64,000 nt of DNA from Cyclobacterium marinum DSM 745 (GCF_000222485.1 NC_015914.1:1426001-1490000), one strand, 5' to 3'. Positions 26,715 to 36,623 are shown, numbered from the stretch's first letter. The notes: generated by a model not told the origin, from the sequence alone. Program-made: numbers and translations.

Positions 26715-28163
26715 TTACTTTAATTGGTTCAAGTGTTTGATTAATTCGCTTGTAATTTTATCTGAGGCATCCTTTTGCACCCTGTTTGTTGTCAACCATG
26801 ACTCATAGCCTCCTAGTTGATGCTGAGCAGGAGTTGGCAGATAACCATAGGATCCATTGGCTAATTCTATGGTGAAAGTATTTTTAAAAGGACTTTGCTC
26901 CTTGATATCCAATCCTATTTGGGCAAAAACTTCAAAGGGGATGGAAGCAATTCCTATATCATTGATGGCAAAAGATTGCAAAACTATCTGGACAGAATCA
27001 GGGTAGGATGATTCCATATTAAAGACCCGTTTTGCATAAGTCTTTTCCAATTTATGAAACAAAGGTTCTGAACCATTATAGTCCCTAACCAGGGCTACAT
27101 TTTTAAGTATTTCGGGAGAAGCCCTTCTCACAGTTAGTGTCATTTCTGAAAGTGCAGACCCTAATTTAACCTCTGACTGAAAATCCAACTCCTTGTATTT
27201 ATGATGGACTTTATTGGCTACATCGTTGGCCACATACTGGATTTTTTCATAGGGAGGAACTGCTTCAGTAGGCCTTGGCCTTGAATAATCATTGTTGTTA
27301 ACATCTCCAGAAGTACCGTTGGTCATGATCCCCACAAAAGCCGGGGTATTGGCGTCAGCCCCCAATAGTTCACCCATGATGTTGCCAAAAGCAGCAAAAT
27401 AATCAGCTGAAATATGCCCTTTAGGAACGCCACCTACATAATGTAATGAGTAGTTGGCCAACAAAGCTATGGGGGTACCCTCCTGAGATTCTACTGCAAT
27501 GAACGCGACCTCAGGATCTACCGGACCGGCCGGCCTAAGTAAGTCATTGCTGTGTCCGGGATTCATTTTAGCAATCTCCAACTGTCCCAAAGGGTTCATT
27601 ACTGAATCCTTCATGATCCACCTTCTGTTAAATACATGCTCCGGAACATCTACACTTCCAAATGCAATTTTAGCTAACGTTTTATTTTCTCTTGCAATTT
27701 TTACTCCATCTACCATTCTTTTGACCGCAAAAGTCTGGTATTCATCAAGAGCTACTCCTACCTCAGGAGAGATTGTTTTTAACCCTCCCCCATTAAGGCT
27801 TATCCCTGAATGGGTATGTGTAGAAGCCATCATTACATCTTTTGCCGGAATATTTAAATCTCGGTCTAGTATTGCTTTGGCAGCATCAAAAACCTCCCGA
27901 TTAATATGAACATTATCTACAATCACAAATACCAATTCCTTTGCGCCATCATCAAGCACAAGGGTCCTTACACTTAGCGGATCATGAATGTATGTTGCAG
28001 GAGGAGAGTTGTAATTGCCCACAATAGGATGTCCCAGGTGAGGGGTAATATCAGTAATTGAAGCTCCGGCTTTAAATTGTTGGCCCAAAGACTCATTATT
28101 TTGGGCAAAAAACAGCATGCTTACTAGAAGCAATCCACCCACAATTTTTTTTATTTCTTCCAT
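26715..28163 (-). CDS. Neutral/alkaline ceramidase-like hydrolase, exported
   Basis: This 482-residue protein has a signal peptide and the N-terminal pattern of the neutral/alkaline non-lysosomal ceramidase family: AGASITDITPHLGHPIVGNY, LVFVIVDNVHINREV, and the zinc-binding STHTHSG (His116, His118). NGTSGDVNNNDY resembles the conserved serine region. Many Bacteroidota relatives are about this length and lack the C-terminal immunoglobulin-like domain of true ceramidases, so the actual substrate may not be ceramide. It lies 12 bases after the CE12-like gene and is part of the SusC/D operon. Confidence 0.82.
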   Translation of the reverse strand: MEEIKKIVGGLLLVSMLFFAQNNESLGQQFKAGASITDITPHLGHPIVGNYNSPPATYIHDPLSVRTLVLDDGAKELVFVIVDNVHINREVFDAAKAILDRDLNIPAKDVMMASTHTHSGISLNGGGLKTISPEVGVALDEYQTFAVKRMVDGVKIARENKTLAKIAFGSVDVPEHVFNRRWIMKDSVMNPLGQLEIAKMNPGHSNDLLRPAGPVDPEVAFIAVESQEGTPIALLANYSLHYVGGVPKGHISADYFAAFGNIMGELLGADANTPAFVGIMTNGTSGDVNNNDYSRPRPTEAVPPYEKIQYVANDVANKVHHKYKELDFQSEVKLGSALSEMTLTVRRASPEILKNVALVRDYNGSEPLFHKLEKTYAKRVFNMESSYPDSVQIVLQSFAINDIGIASIPFEVFAQIGLDIKEQSPFKNTFTIELANGSYGYLPTPAQHQLGGYESWLTTNRVQKDASDKITSELIKHLNQLK

Positions 28164-28175
28164 AGTTAATCTGCT

Positions 28176-29033
28176 TTAAAGTGAAATCTTGCAATCAGGT
28201 CTTTGGTCTAAAAGGTAGTGTTTTAAAGGGCTTTTTGATTGGTCAAGTCCTTCGGAAAACATCTCAGATACAGCACACGCCCCCTTTTTACTCAAATGTG
28301 TATTGTCTTCCATCCCTTCTGGTAATTTTTCAAATTCGCCGGGTTCGATATGTAAGAAAAGGGCTTTAGAGTCTTCAACTCCTAGATTGCTCAAGTAATC
28401 CATTGTTAATTTGTTTAAATCAATCAAAGGAACACCTGCTTCATGTGCAGCCTCTCTCGAAGCTTTCACATAATCTCCATGTGTATCTACCAGTTTACTT
28501 CCTTCATCAAACCTCCGGCGAGCAATAGGTGTTGCGATTAAGGCATGTGCCCCAAGCGCTTCGGCTTCTTTTGCATACTCAATTAGGTTTTCCTTAAATG
28601 TTCCAAAAGGCTCTGTATACCTTTTGGGATCTTCAGATTTTTCATCATTATGTCCAAATTGGATAATCACAAAATCACCTTCCCGTATTTGTTCTGTCAC
28701 CTTATCCCAATAGCCTTCAGCCCTAAAACTTTTAGAACTTCTGCCGCTTACGGCAAGATTTTTTACTGTAGCCTTATCATTCAAAAATGAAGACAGCAAC
28801 ATGCCCCAACCTCTTCTTGGAAAATCGGCACCACCATATCTCTCCTCCATTTCCTTTAAGTCATAATGGCTCATAGTAGAGTCTCCAATACAAAAAACTT
28901 GGACCTCTCTTTGAGCACAACCGGCCATGAAAACCAGAAGTAAGATGCAAAAGTGTATAAAATGAAAACGAAACTTTAAATGAGTAACCCGGGAATAAAT
29001 CCCCGGATACTCATTTTTTTTCTTTATTTGCAT
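28176..29033 (-). CDS. Rhamnogalacturonan-acetylesterase-like SGNH hydrolase (CE12 type)
   Basis: This 285-residue protein has a hydrophobic segment ending in the lipobox MAGC (Cys39). The SGNH blocks are GDSTMSHYD (50-58, Ser52), a Gly in AVSGRSSKSF, QFGHNDE, and the terminal DNTHLSKKG. The pattern GDSTM plus GHNDE fits CE12 rhamnogalacturonan/xylan acetylesterases. The start is uncertain because residues 1-20 look unlike a signal peptide and a strong hairpin covers that part of the gene. It directly follows susD and probably deacetylates the imported or surface-bound glycan. Confidence 0.83.
   Translation of the reverse strand: MQIKKKNEYPGIYSRVTHLKFRFHFIHFCILLLVFMAGCAQREVQVFCIGDSTMSHYDLKEMEERYGGADFPRRGWGMLLSSFLNDKATVKNLAVSGRSSKSFRAEGYWDKVTEQIREGDFVIIQFGHNDEKSEDPKRYTEPFGTFKENLIEYAKEAEALGAHALIATPIARRRFDEGSKLVDTHGDYVKASREAAHEAGVPLIDLNKLTMDYLSNLGVEDSKALFLHIEPGEFEKLPEGMEDNTHLSKKGACAVSEMFSEGLDQSKSPLKHYLLDQRPDCKISL
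28980..29021 (+). terminator. Hairpin with T-tract facing against the operon
   Basis: ATGAGTAACCCGGG and its near-complement ATACTCAT with CCCCGG form a long imperfect stem (28980-29014), followed on the plus strand by a run of Ts (29014-29021). It lies in the 5' part of the CE12-like gene and would stop plus-strand, antisense transcription, or fold in the operon mRNA. Confidence 0.45.
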
Positions 29034-29089
29034 AACTCGTGTTTCTAAAATAAACTGATTTAAATATGCTTAAAATTATAGAGAAACCT

Positions 29090-30802
29090 TTACCAACCCG
29101 GATTCTGAGATAAATTCGGATTTAAGGTCAGCTCTGTCTGTGGAACACTCTCTAGATAGTTGCGTCCCGGTAAAAAATTATAACCGTTTGTCAATTCAAT
29201 TTGCAAAGGATCTAACAAACCATTTTCATCAACTACAGGAGATTCATCCGGAAACTCCATACTGCTGAAAGGATAGCCTTTAGGACGTTTATTGATAAAC
29301 AACTCATGGGCTGCCCATCGTTTCCAATCCTGCTCTCTCAATACTTCAAAGGCCAACTCCACCTTTCTCTCTCTTCTTATTTCATAAAGAGCATCTGAGA
29401 TTTCGTATCCATAATCCACTTTGTTGGGGTCAGCATCCTGAGACAACACTTCAAACTCAGGCATATCTACTCTTGCCCGGAGTTGGTTCAGCTGATCATA
29501 GGCAACTGTACCATTCAATTCTTCCAATGCTTCAGCGTAATTCAGCAATACTTCGCCATACCTGAAAATAATCCTTCCGGCATCATTTGCATTGGCATAA
29601 CCCAATTCCTGGTAAGGGTTGGTGTATTTTTTCACTTGAAATCCTGTAGGATTATTCTCCCTACTTCCTGCAAATATCGGAGGGAAATCAAATACTACAT
29701 CCGATGGATAATGCTGAACATCTCCGGGAATCCAAATACTCTGCCGCAACCTCAAATCAACATCACTGGCTAGCATTTCTAGGAAATCATTCCCTTTGAC
29801 ATCTTGAGCAATTGATAGGTAATCAATAAGCTGTCCATCATTTCCTAAATGTGAACTTACATACTCCCAAGTGGCACCAAGTTCTGAAGGGGTTGTGGTA
29901 TTGTAATAATTTTGATTGTGCCCAATAAATTCACCTACATTATATGCTCGGTATAACAACACTTCACTAACATCTCCCATATCTCCCGTTTTAAACAGGT
30001 CATAATAATCTTGATCAGGATTTCCTGTAGAGTAGATACCTACATTATAGTCCCCATTGATCAATTCATTTCCTGCATCCACACAAGCCTGAAAGTACTT
30101 ATCAGGATCAGCACCAGCAGTACCAAACTCATCTTCGCTATGGTATTTCTGCCAAGTTCCTTCAAACAGTGCAACTCGACTTTTAAATGCCAATGCAGCC
30201 TCCTTATTGATTGAATTATTTCCCCAAGGAGCTTCATCTCTTTTTTCAAGATTAATAATTGCTTTATCTAATAGCGACAAAATAGAATCTACAACTACAA
30301 TTCGAGAGTCTCTTGGTTTAGTTAATTCTGCTTCATCTTCTGGAGTTAGCGCATGTGTATACCAAGGCACATCACCATAAGTTTGAACCAAATCAAAATA
30401 AATCCAGGCTTTAAAGAATTGTGCTTCCCCTAAGTATTGTTTCCAAGAACTGTATGGATCTTCGCACTTATCATAATTGTCCAAAAAGATGTTGACACTC
30501 CTCACTGGAGCAAAACCACTCTGCCAAGACCCTGTAGATAAGGTTGTTTCTCCATTTAAAATGGGATTTGCCGTCCTGTATGTAACGTTGGTAGCTGCTG
30601 CTTCACGTCCTGCTGTAGAGAGGTTATTTTCGTGATAAGGTAAGCTTTCATAAAATCTTGCCGTATAATTTCTTAGGTCAACGGATGATTTCCAATAATC
30701 GTCTATACCAATTTGGTCCAAAGGGGGCCTGTCTAGAAAATCTGTACAAGACCAACCTGAAAAAAGTGTCAATATAAAGAATATTTTTATAGTGTTTTTC
30801 AT
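29090..30802 (-). CDS. susD: SusD/RagB-family outer-membrane lipoprotein
   Basis: This 570-residue protein starts with a lipoprotein signal ending GWSC (about Cys19) followed by TDFLDRPPLDQI, the usual SusD N-terminus. TPR-like helices are visible (GEAQFFKAWIYFDLVQTYGDVPW), and the C-terminus has RYGEVLLNYAEALEELN, ERKVELAFEVLREQDWKRW and the family ending LNPNLSQNPGW. It is a surface glycan-binding protein paired with the SusC gene 26 bases upstream. Confidence 0.95.
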   Translation of the reverse strand: MKNTIKIFFILTLFSGWSCTDFLDRPPLDQIGIDDYWKSSVDLRNYTARFYESLPYHENNLSTAGREAAATNVTYRTANPILNGETTLSTGSWQSGFAPVRSVNIFLDNYDKCEDPYSSWKQYLGEAQFFKAWIYFDLVQTYGDVPWYTHALTPEDEAELTKPRDSRIVVVDSILSLLDKAIINLEKRDEAPWGNNSINKEAALAFKSRVALFEGTWQKYHSEDEFGTAGADPDKYFQACVDAGNELINGDYNVGIYSTGNPDQDYYDLFKTGDMGDVSEVLLYRAYNVGEFIGHNQNYYNTTTPSELGATWEYVSSHLGNDGQLIDYLSIAQDVKGNDFLEMLASDVDLRLRQSIWIPGDVQHYPSDVVFDFPPIFAGSRENNPTGFQVKKYTNPYQELGYANANDAGRIIFRYGEVLLNYAEALEELNGTVAYDQLNQLRARVDMPEFEVLSQDADPNKVDYGYEISDALYEIRRERKVELAFEVLREQDWKRWAAHELFINKRPKGYPFSSMEFPDESPVVDENGLLDPLQIELTNGYNFLPGRNYLESVPQTELTLNPNLSQNPGW

Positions 30803-30828
30803 AGTAAATAAGTTTTGTAAAGATGAGA

Positions 30829-33800
30829 TTAAAAGGTGACGTTCAAGCCCATAGAATATATTCTATCTGCTCGATAATCCTTCCCTGTACTAGTACGATA
30901 TCCCCCGGAAGGCAAGGTTGGATCCATCCCTACTGGCAGATGATCAAAAGTCAAAAGGTTGGAACCTGAGAGATAAACCCTCACTTTACTTAAACCAAAT
31001 CTACCTATCACATTGTCACTTAAACTATATCCAAACTGAACATCTTGCAAACGGATATAAGCAAAATTTCCCAGATAGCGAGAATTATAAGTTTGGTTTT
31101 TCACGTTTGATGCATTGTCTTCATAAGGACGAGGGTAAAATGCGTCTGTATTTATATTAGCTTCACCTTCATATAAGCCAACATATTTGGTACCCGGTGT
31201 ATCACGGTAATAATCCAGATGATCCCATTTTGGCTGTGACCAATTTGCTCTCCTAAAACCATAATAAGCATAATCGTCATAGTTCATGCCTTTGTCTCGC
31301 TTGGCAGTTCCCTTCCACAACATGGAAAAGTCAAACCCTTTATAATTGGCTCCAAGGTTGATCCCAAACTGATAATGCGCACTTGAGTTACCCAATAGCA
31401 TTAGGTCTCCATGGTCATCAATGGTATTCTGCCCATTATTTATCACTCCATCGCCATTGAGATCATCATATTTCACATCTCCTGTATTCCATATATTGTA
31501 TATAAAAGATTGGTCCGCATGGTTGTCGATTTCCTGTTGAGATTGGAACAGCCCACTTGAAGACCAACCCCAAATATCCCCCACTTCCTGTCCTACTAAC
31601 CAAGAACCCAAATATCCGGTGGGGTTATTATAACTGGTAACAACAGCCTTTGCATCATATAAGTTAAACCCTAGGAAGTAGCTAAAATCAGAATTAACAT
31701 ATTCTTTCCATTTGGCAGATAATTCCCATCCTCTTGTTCTTAATGATGAATTATTTGATCGGGGAACCGATGCTCCAAGTACTCCAGGCAAGGCTTCTGA
31801 TGGGCCAATCATATCGGTGGTATTCCGCTCAAACCAATCAAAATTCACTCCCAGCTTATTCCCCAAAAAGGCCATATCTAAACCAATATTTGTAGTGGCT
31901 GCCTTCTCCCAAGTCAATGACGGACTGACCAAGGAAGGTGTTAAAGTGTAACCTACCTGACCTGTTTGGTTGTACCCAGGAAGCCAGTTTAAAAGGTTTT
32001 TAGAAAGTTGAATTAAGGCAAGGTCTTGATAAGCAGCAACATTTTGGTTGCCTAATTGCCCCCATGAACCACGAACTTTCAAACTGCTAAAGAAATCTGA
32101 TGTTTGGATCCAAAAGTCCTCATTACTCACTACCCAACCAGCAGAAAACGAAGGGAAGAAACCCCAACGCTTGCCTTCCAAGAAACGAGAAGTGCCATCA
32201 TACCTTACATTTGATTCTAAAAGATACTTTTCCTTGTAATTGTAAGTAAGCCTTCCGAAATACCCTTCAGTTGCCCACTGGCTGAGACCTTCACCAAGGG
32301 ATGGATCACCTGTAGCTGTATTGATTGAAATAATATCCGGAACTATTAAGTTTCTTGCCTGTGCATCCAAGGAGCGATATTTCCCTGTTTCATATTGCGC
32401 ACCTACCATGGCCATAAAATTATGCGATTCATTAAAACTCCATTCATAAGAAGAGAAAATATTAGAGCTCCAATAGTAATCACTGCGGTGGTATTCATTA
32501 ACCTGACTGGCCACCCATGAACTTGTTTGTTCTCCTGTTAACCAATTTTGCTCCCCAAATTCACGACCATCATGCAGTCCATAGAAATCCGTGGACTGAT
32601 AGGCAAAATCCGCATTAATTTTCCAACCTTTCAAGGGTCTCAACTCAGTTCCTATAATTTGCCAGTTCTCTGTAGTTTCATCATCACTTGCCCCTGCTTC
32701 AAAAAAGCTTTTCACACTACTTTGGCCTTGATTTCCAAAACTATCATATATGGATTGTTTTGGTGCAGTGTTGTAAATAATATGTAGGAGCGCATTGTAA
32801 GAATCACCAGACTCAGGTCTTGCCCCAGAGGGAAAACTCCTATTGTTCTTCATTAAACGGGTTTCAAATCTCAAATCCCACCAATCTGTCAAGGAAGTTT
32901 TAATTTTAGCTGTAAGGTTATAGCGCTTGTTATAATCATCTGCCCAAGTAAAAGAACTTACTTGATTGGTAAACCCCGCAGACATATAATAAGAAGTTTT
33001 AGCTGAACCTCCCTGAACAGAAAGATTATGAGATTGTCCTACATTGGATCCTGTGGCAAGGTCCCAAAAATCATTATTGGCATGTCCATCTCCATTTCCA
33101 CCATGCCATCCGCCACCGGCTGCAGGAAATGCAGACCAGTTGGTTACGTCCTCTGCAGGGAAACCATCCGGAAATTGAGATCTAATAAAATCGTAATCCC
33201 CATTTTGGTAGGCAATAACCCTGTCAATCGTTTCCTCACTAAACTTAAGGGTGGTTCCTTTGTTCAAGGCAGCCTCGTTTAACACTCGAGAATATGTATA
33301 AGAATCAAGTGTGCCAGGCAATTTCGCCGGGGTAACCAAGCTCACACTTCCTGAATAATTAACTGTCAATTTAGAATCTTTTTTACCGGATTTTGTGGTA
33401 ATCATCACCACACCGTATGGTGCCCTGGCACCATATATGGCTGAAGCTGCGGCATCTTTTAATACGGAAATAGAAGCAATGTCTTCAGGGTTTAGGGAAT
33501 TCATATCCCCCGGAAAGCCATCGATCAAGATGTAAGGAGCCCCGCCGTTCAAAGATCCTATGCCTCTAATATCAATTGAAGCTTTGGCACCCGGCTGATA
33601 ACCATTGGCATCAAATCCAAAATTTAAACCCGGAGAGGTACCAATTAACAATTGGGAAACATTGGCCGCATGGCGGTCTTCAAGCATTTCATTGGATATT
33701 ACATCTACGGAGCCAGTTAAATTAACTTTCTTTTGCGTTCCATAGCCAACAACAACCATTTCTTGTAGAGAAGCCACCCCTTCACTTAATATCACATCGA

Positions 33801-34395
33801 TCACACTCCTCGAACCAATTGTAATCTCCTGACTATCAAATCCTATAAATGAAAAAACTAAAATCGCATTTTCGGGTGCGACAATTGAATAATTCCCATC
33901 AATATCCGTAGCAGTTCCTTTTGAAGTACCTTGAACGTAAACTGTTGCCCCCGGGATAGGATCGCCATTGACATCGGTTACCTTACCAGTTACGGTTACC
34001 TCAACGGCAATTTCTTTTACTTTGACATGCTTTTTGGCAATTTTAACACTAATTCTATTGTCTACTTGCTTAAAGGAAAGGGTATGACTTGCTGCAAGGG
34101 ATAATAAAACCTCTTCTAAACTTTGGTGTTCAACTTGAAGATCCACCGGTTTGGAATTTTTCACCAAATCCTGATCGTAAATAAACGAAAATTCGGTTTG
34201 ACTCTTGATCTTACTAAAGGACTCTGCTAAAGACGCACCTTTAAGATCTAAGCTCAAGTAAACCTCGCTGATATTCAACGAACTTTGCCCCTTGGTAGGG
34301 GATGCGTACATTAGGTTTAAAAACAACAGCTGTAAGAAAAAGCCGTATAGGTAATATTTCCCCACCATACTAAGTACATGTAATGATTTTTTCAT
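30829..34395 (-). CDS. susC: SusC/RagA-family TonB-dependent outer-membrane transporter
   Basis: This 1188-residue protein has a signal segment, then an STN domain (about 50-110, LDLKGASLAESFSKI), which transmits the signal to an anti-sigma factor. A carboxypeptidase-D-like domain follows (about 130-215, VTGKVTDVNGDPIPGATVYV), then the plug (LEDRHAANVSQLLIGTSPG, DGFPGDMNSLNPEDIASISV) and a beta barrel ending in an aromatic residue (GLNVTF). The STN domain agrees with the FecR/sigma pair directly upstream: substrate binding should activate the sigma factor. It imports oligosaccharides released from the surface-bound polymer. Confidence 0.95.
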   Translation of the reverse strand: MKKSLHVLSMVGKYYLYGFFLQLLFLNLMYASPTKGQSSLNISEVYLSLDLKGASLAESFSKIKSQTEFSFIYDQDLVKNSKPVDLQVEHQSLEEVLLSLAASHTLSFKQVDNRISVKIAKKHVKVKEIAVEVTVTGKVTDVNGDPIPGATVYVQGTSKGTATDIDGNYSIVAPENAILVFSFIGFDSQEITIGSRSVIDVILSEGVASLQEMVVVGYGTQKKVNLTGSVDVISNEMLEDRHAANVSQLLIGTSPGLNFGFDANGYQPGAKASIDIRGIGSLNGGAPYILIDGFPGDMNSLNPEDIASISVLKDAAASAIYGARAPYGVVMITTKSGKKDSKLTVNYSGSVSLVTPAKLPGTLDSYTYSRVLNEAALNKGTTLKFSEETIDRVIAYQNGDYDFIRSQFPDGFPAEDVTNWSAFPAAGGGWHGGNGDGHANNDFWDLATGSNVGQSHNLSVQGGSAKTSYYMSAGFTNQVSSFTWADDYNKRYNLTAKIKTSLTDWWDLRFETRLMKNNRSFPSGARPESGDSYNALLHIIYNTAPKQSIYDSFGNQGQSSVKSFFEAGASDDETTENWQIIGTELRPLKGWKINADFAYQSTDFYGLHDGREFGEQNWLTGEQTSSWVASQVNEYHRSDYYWSSNIFSSYEWSFNESHNFMAMVGAQYETGKYRSLDAQARNLIVPDIISINTATGDPSLGEGLSQWATEGYFGRLTYNYKEKYLLESNVRYDGTSRFLEGKRWGFFPSFSAGWVVSNEDFWIQTSDFFSSLKVRGSWGQLGNQNVAAYQDLALIQLSKNLLNWLPGYNQTGQVGYTLTPSLVSPSLTWEKAATTNIGLDMAFLGNKLGVNFDWFERNTTDMIGPSEALPGVLGASVPRSNNSSLRTRGWELSAKWKEYVNSDFSYFLGFNLYDAKAVVTSYNNPTGYLGSWLVGQEVGDIWGWSSSGLFQSQQEIDNHADQSFIYNIWNTGDVKYDDLNGDGVINNGQNTIDDHGDLMLLGNSSAHYQFGINLGANYKGFDFSMLWKGTAKRDKGMNYDDYAYYGFRRANWSQPKWDHLDYYRDTPGTKYVGLYEGEANINTDAFYPRPYEDNASNVKNQTYNSRYLGNFAYIRLQDVQFGYSLSDNVIGRFGLSKVRVYLSGSNLLTFDHLPVGMDPTLPSGGYRTSTGKDYRADRIYSMGLNVTF

Positions 34396-34477
34396 AAATT
34401 TGAAAGTTTTACTGTTATCAATGGCATTAAAACGATAGTCAGAAGGTAACCTGAGAGCTTTCCTTCTTTCTGGAATT

Positions 34478-34512
34478 GGCCAATGAACTGCTATTCATTG
34501 GCCTTTTTTTTT
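34478..34512 (+). terminator. Perfect terminator-like hairpin facing against the operon
   Basis: GGCCAATGAA (34478-34487) and TTCATTGGCC (34494-34503) form a perfect 10-base stem with a six-base loop, followed on the plus strand by nine Ts. No plus-strand gene needs termination here. On the minus strand the T-tract becomes an A-run before the hairpin, just after the fecR stop codon. Confidence 0.75.
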
Positions 34513-35588
34513 CATAGGCTATTCACTTTTTTAAATTGAATTTTAACTGCTTTATTTTTAATTGAGAAATCGAAATTATACGCATAACCTAAACTCTCTA
34601 ATACATCTTTGAGATAGGTGTTTTTTTTAAATTCAGCAGAAATTTTTAAGTTTTTTGGCGCTGAATTATTGATTTCTATTTCAGCGGCATACCAACGTTC
34701 TAGTGTTCGAACAACCTCTTGAAAAGGCATATTATTAAATACCAGAACCCCATCTTTCCAAAAAAATGCCTTCTCTAAATCAAATTTTCCTTTTTTCAAC
34801 TGACTGTTTTCTCCAATCACAGCTTCTTCACCAGGGATCAATTCTACGGACTCATTATCCTTGGCCACATTTATCACCTTCACCTTACCTGTAGCCAATT
34901 GTACCTGAACCCAATCTTTTTGGTAAGAATTAATATTAAAAGATGTTCCCATGGCCGTGGTAATTAGATCACCACTGTGAACCCGAAAAGGAAGGCTGTC
35001 AGAAGCAACTTCAAAAAAAGCTTCACCTGACAGAAATAATTCACGATGAAGCTGACCAAAGCCACTCTTGAAACGCAATTCACTTTCAGCATTCAACACG
35101 ACATTGCTCCCATCCGCAAGCTGCAGGGTAGACTTCTGACCTTTAGGGTTTGACTTGATTGTCCATTCACTTGCTTGTGGTACAACACTAATGGCCTCTC
35201 TATCCTCTTCAGTAACAAAAACATAAAAAAGTGCAAATGAGAATGAGATGATTAGAGTCAAGCCTAAAATAAGCCTTATCCGATTTTGAACCCCCACAGT
35301 ATCCGGAGTGTAAGTATAGGTGTTGTTCCGAATTTTCTTCTGATCCGAAGCATTAATCCGATCTTTAATGGCAAGAAAGGTGTCTTCTTTCCCTTTCTTT
35401 GTCCATGCTGAAGTTGAGCCCTCTAATTCAAGCAATATGGTTTTTGCTTGTCTTAACAACTCAGCCTTAGAAGGATTTGAAGCAATCCATTCCTGCCAGA
35501 ATTTATCCTGCGCAACATCCTCTTTAAGCACCCACTGCTTAAAAGATGTATCTTCTAAAAAGTCTTCAATTTTTTCGTAGAACTTCAT
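34512..35588 (-). CDS. FecR-family anti-sigma factor
   Basis: This 358-residue protein has a cytoplasmic N-terminal part (about 1-100) with WQEWIASNPSK, one transmembrane helix (about 102-125, LILGLTLIISFSFALFYVFV), a FecR periplasmic domain (about 140-240, LADGSNVVLNAESELRF, then FEVASDSLPFRV) and a C-terminal DUF4974 domain (about 285-355) that contacts the STN domain of SusC. It lies between the sigma factor and susC, so it should hold the sigma factor inactive until the transporter is occupied. Confidence 0.94.
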   Translation of the reverse strand: MKFYEKIEDFLEDTSFKQWVLKEDVAQDKFWQEWIASNPSKAELLRQAKTILLELEGSTSAWTKKGKEDTFLAIKDRINASDQKKIRNNTYTYTPDTVGVQNRIRLILGLTLIISFSFALFYVFVTEEDREAISVVPQASEWTIKSNPKGQKSTLQLADGSNVVLNAESELRFKSGFGQLHRELFLSGEAFFEVASDSLPFRVHSGDLITTAMGTSFNINSYQKDWVQVQLATGKVKVINVAKDNESVELIPGEEAVIGENSQLKKGKFDLEKAFFWKDGVLVFNNMPFQEVVRTLERWYAAEIEINNSAPKNLKISAEFKKNTYLKDVLESLGYAYNFDFSIKNKAVKIQFKKVNSL

Positions 35589-35704
35589 TTACCAACGATC
35601 TATATATTAAAGAGGAAACCTGTTGGTAAATCTCATCATGTAAAGATGATTTTTTTATTAAATAATTATAAAAATAATGATGGCACAAAAAATACCTAGT
35701 GAGG

Positions 35705-36301
35705 CTACACAAATATGCCAAACAATAATATCACTTTGGCAGTATAATCAGAAGAGGTAAGAAATTGCTTCATGGACTTAAGCCCTTTTAAAACTAGGTT
35801 ATAGAGAGACGGCACTTTTATTCCCATCAAAGATGAAATCTCTTCATAAGACATGTCCTGCATGTATTTTAAATATATCGCTTCTTTCTGACGGGTAGAT
35901 AAATTGTCCAATGCAGAGGAAATTCTCATACTGGATTCTTGAGTAATTTGATTTTCAATCAAAATTTCCTGAAAAGAGTCTTCCCATGTTACACTTGAGT
36001 GATAATCTTCCAGCAATTGATGTTTTTGGTTTATTTTCAACCTCCTTACAAGCTCTCTTCTAAAAGTAGAAAACAAATAAAACCTTATGGAGGAATGGAT
36101 AACAAGGGTGTTTTTAAGTTCCCATAGCCGTACAAAAATGTCTTGAATCACATCTTCAATAAGCTCACAGTCGGTTGTGAACTTTTGACCATATTTAAAT
36201 ATGTCATCAGAATTTGTGGTGAAAATATAAGCAAAAGCTTCCTGATCGGCTGACTGAATCAAACCCCACAATTCATAAGAACTCAGTTGTTCGTATTTCA
36301 T
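35705..36301 (-). CDS. ECF-type sigma-70 family factor
   Basis: The start chosen is the ATG at 36301 (MKYEQLSSYE); an in-frame ATG at 36361 would add 20 residues. Sigma region 2 is seen at FAYIFTTNSDDIFKYGQKF with LIEDVIQDIFVRLWELKN, and region 4 at LSTRQKEAIYLKYMQDMSYE with EISSLMGIKVPSLYNLV. The C-terminus is slightly hydrophobic. With the FecR gene and the STN-bearing SusC it forms a complete cell-surface signalling set for the locus. Confidence 0.92.
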   Translation of the reverse strand: MKYEQLSSYELWGLIQSADQEAFAYIFTTNSDDIFKYGQKFTTDCELIEDVIQDIFVRLWELKNTLVIHSSIRFYLFSTFRRELVRRLKINQKHQLLEDYHSSVTWEDSFQEILIENQITQESSMRISSALDNLSTRQKEAIYLKYMQDMSYEEISSLMGIKVPSLYNLVLKGLKSMKQFLTSSDYTAKVILLFGIFV

Positions 36302-36623
36302 TTTATTTGGATTATAGGGTTTAAAACACTTAAAAATGTGTATAAAAATTTTAAGTTCCAAATAACAAAATACAATACCTTAAAAAATTGTTATTTTTCA
36401 AACAACTACTGAGTTAAAAAAAAGAATATCCCAGTTAGGTTTCATTTACCACTTGATGGCTTGAAAATAGTGTTTTCACAATTATTCCTTTTCAAAAATT
36501 AACCAGCTATAAAGGGAAAAAAAATATTATCTGAGCATATGAAAGCGCTCTAACTTTTCATTAAAAATTCTAAGCTATCTCTCACAAAAAAGAAAACATC
36601 TCCCCATACTGAACTGTTTTTGT

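Noticed and set aside
34478..34512. Terminator for fecR on the minus strand
   Set aside because: On that strand the T-tract lies before, not after, the hairpin, so it does not fit a terminator in the gene direction.
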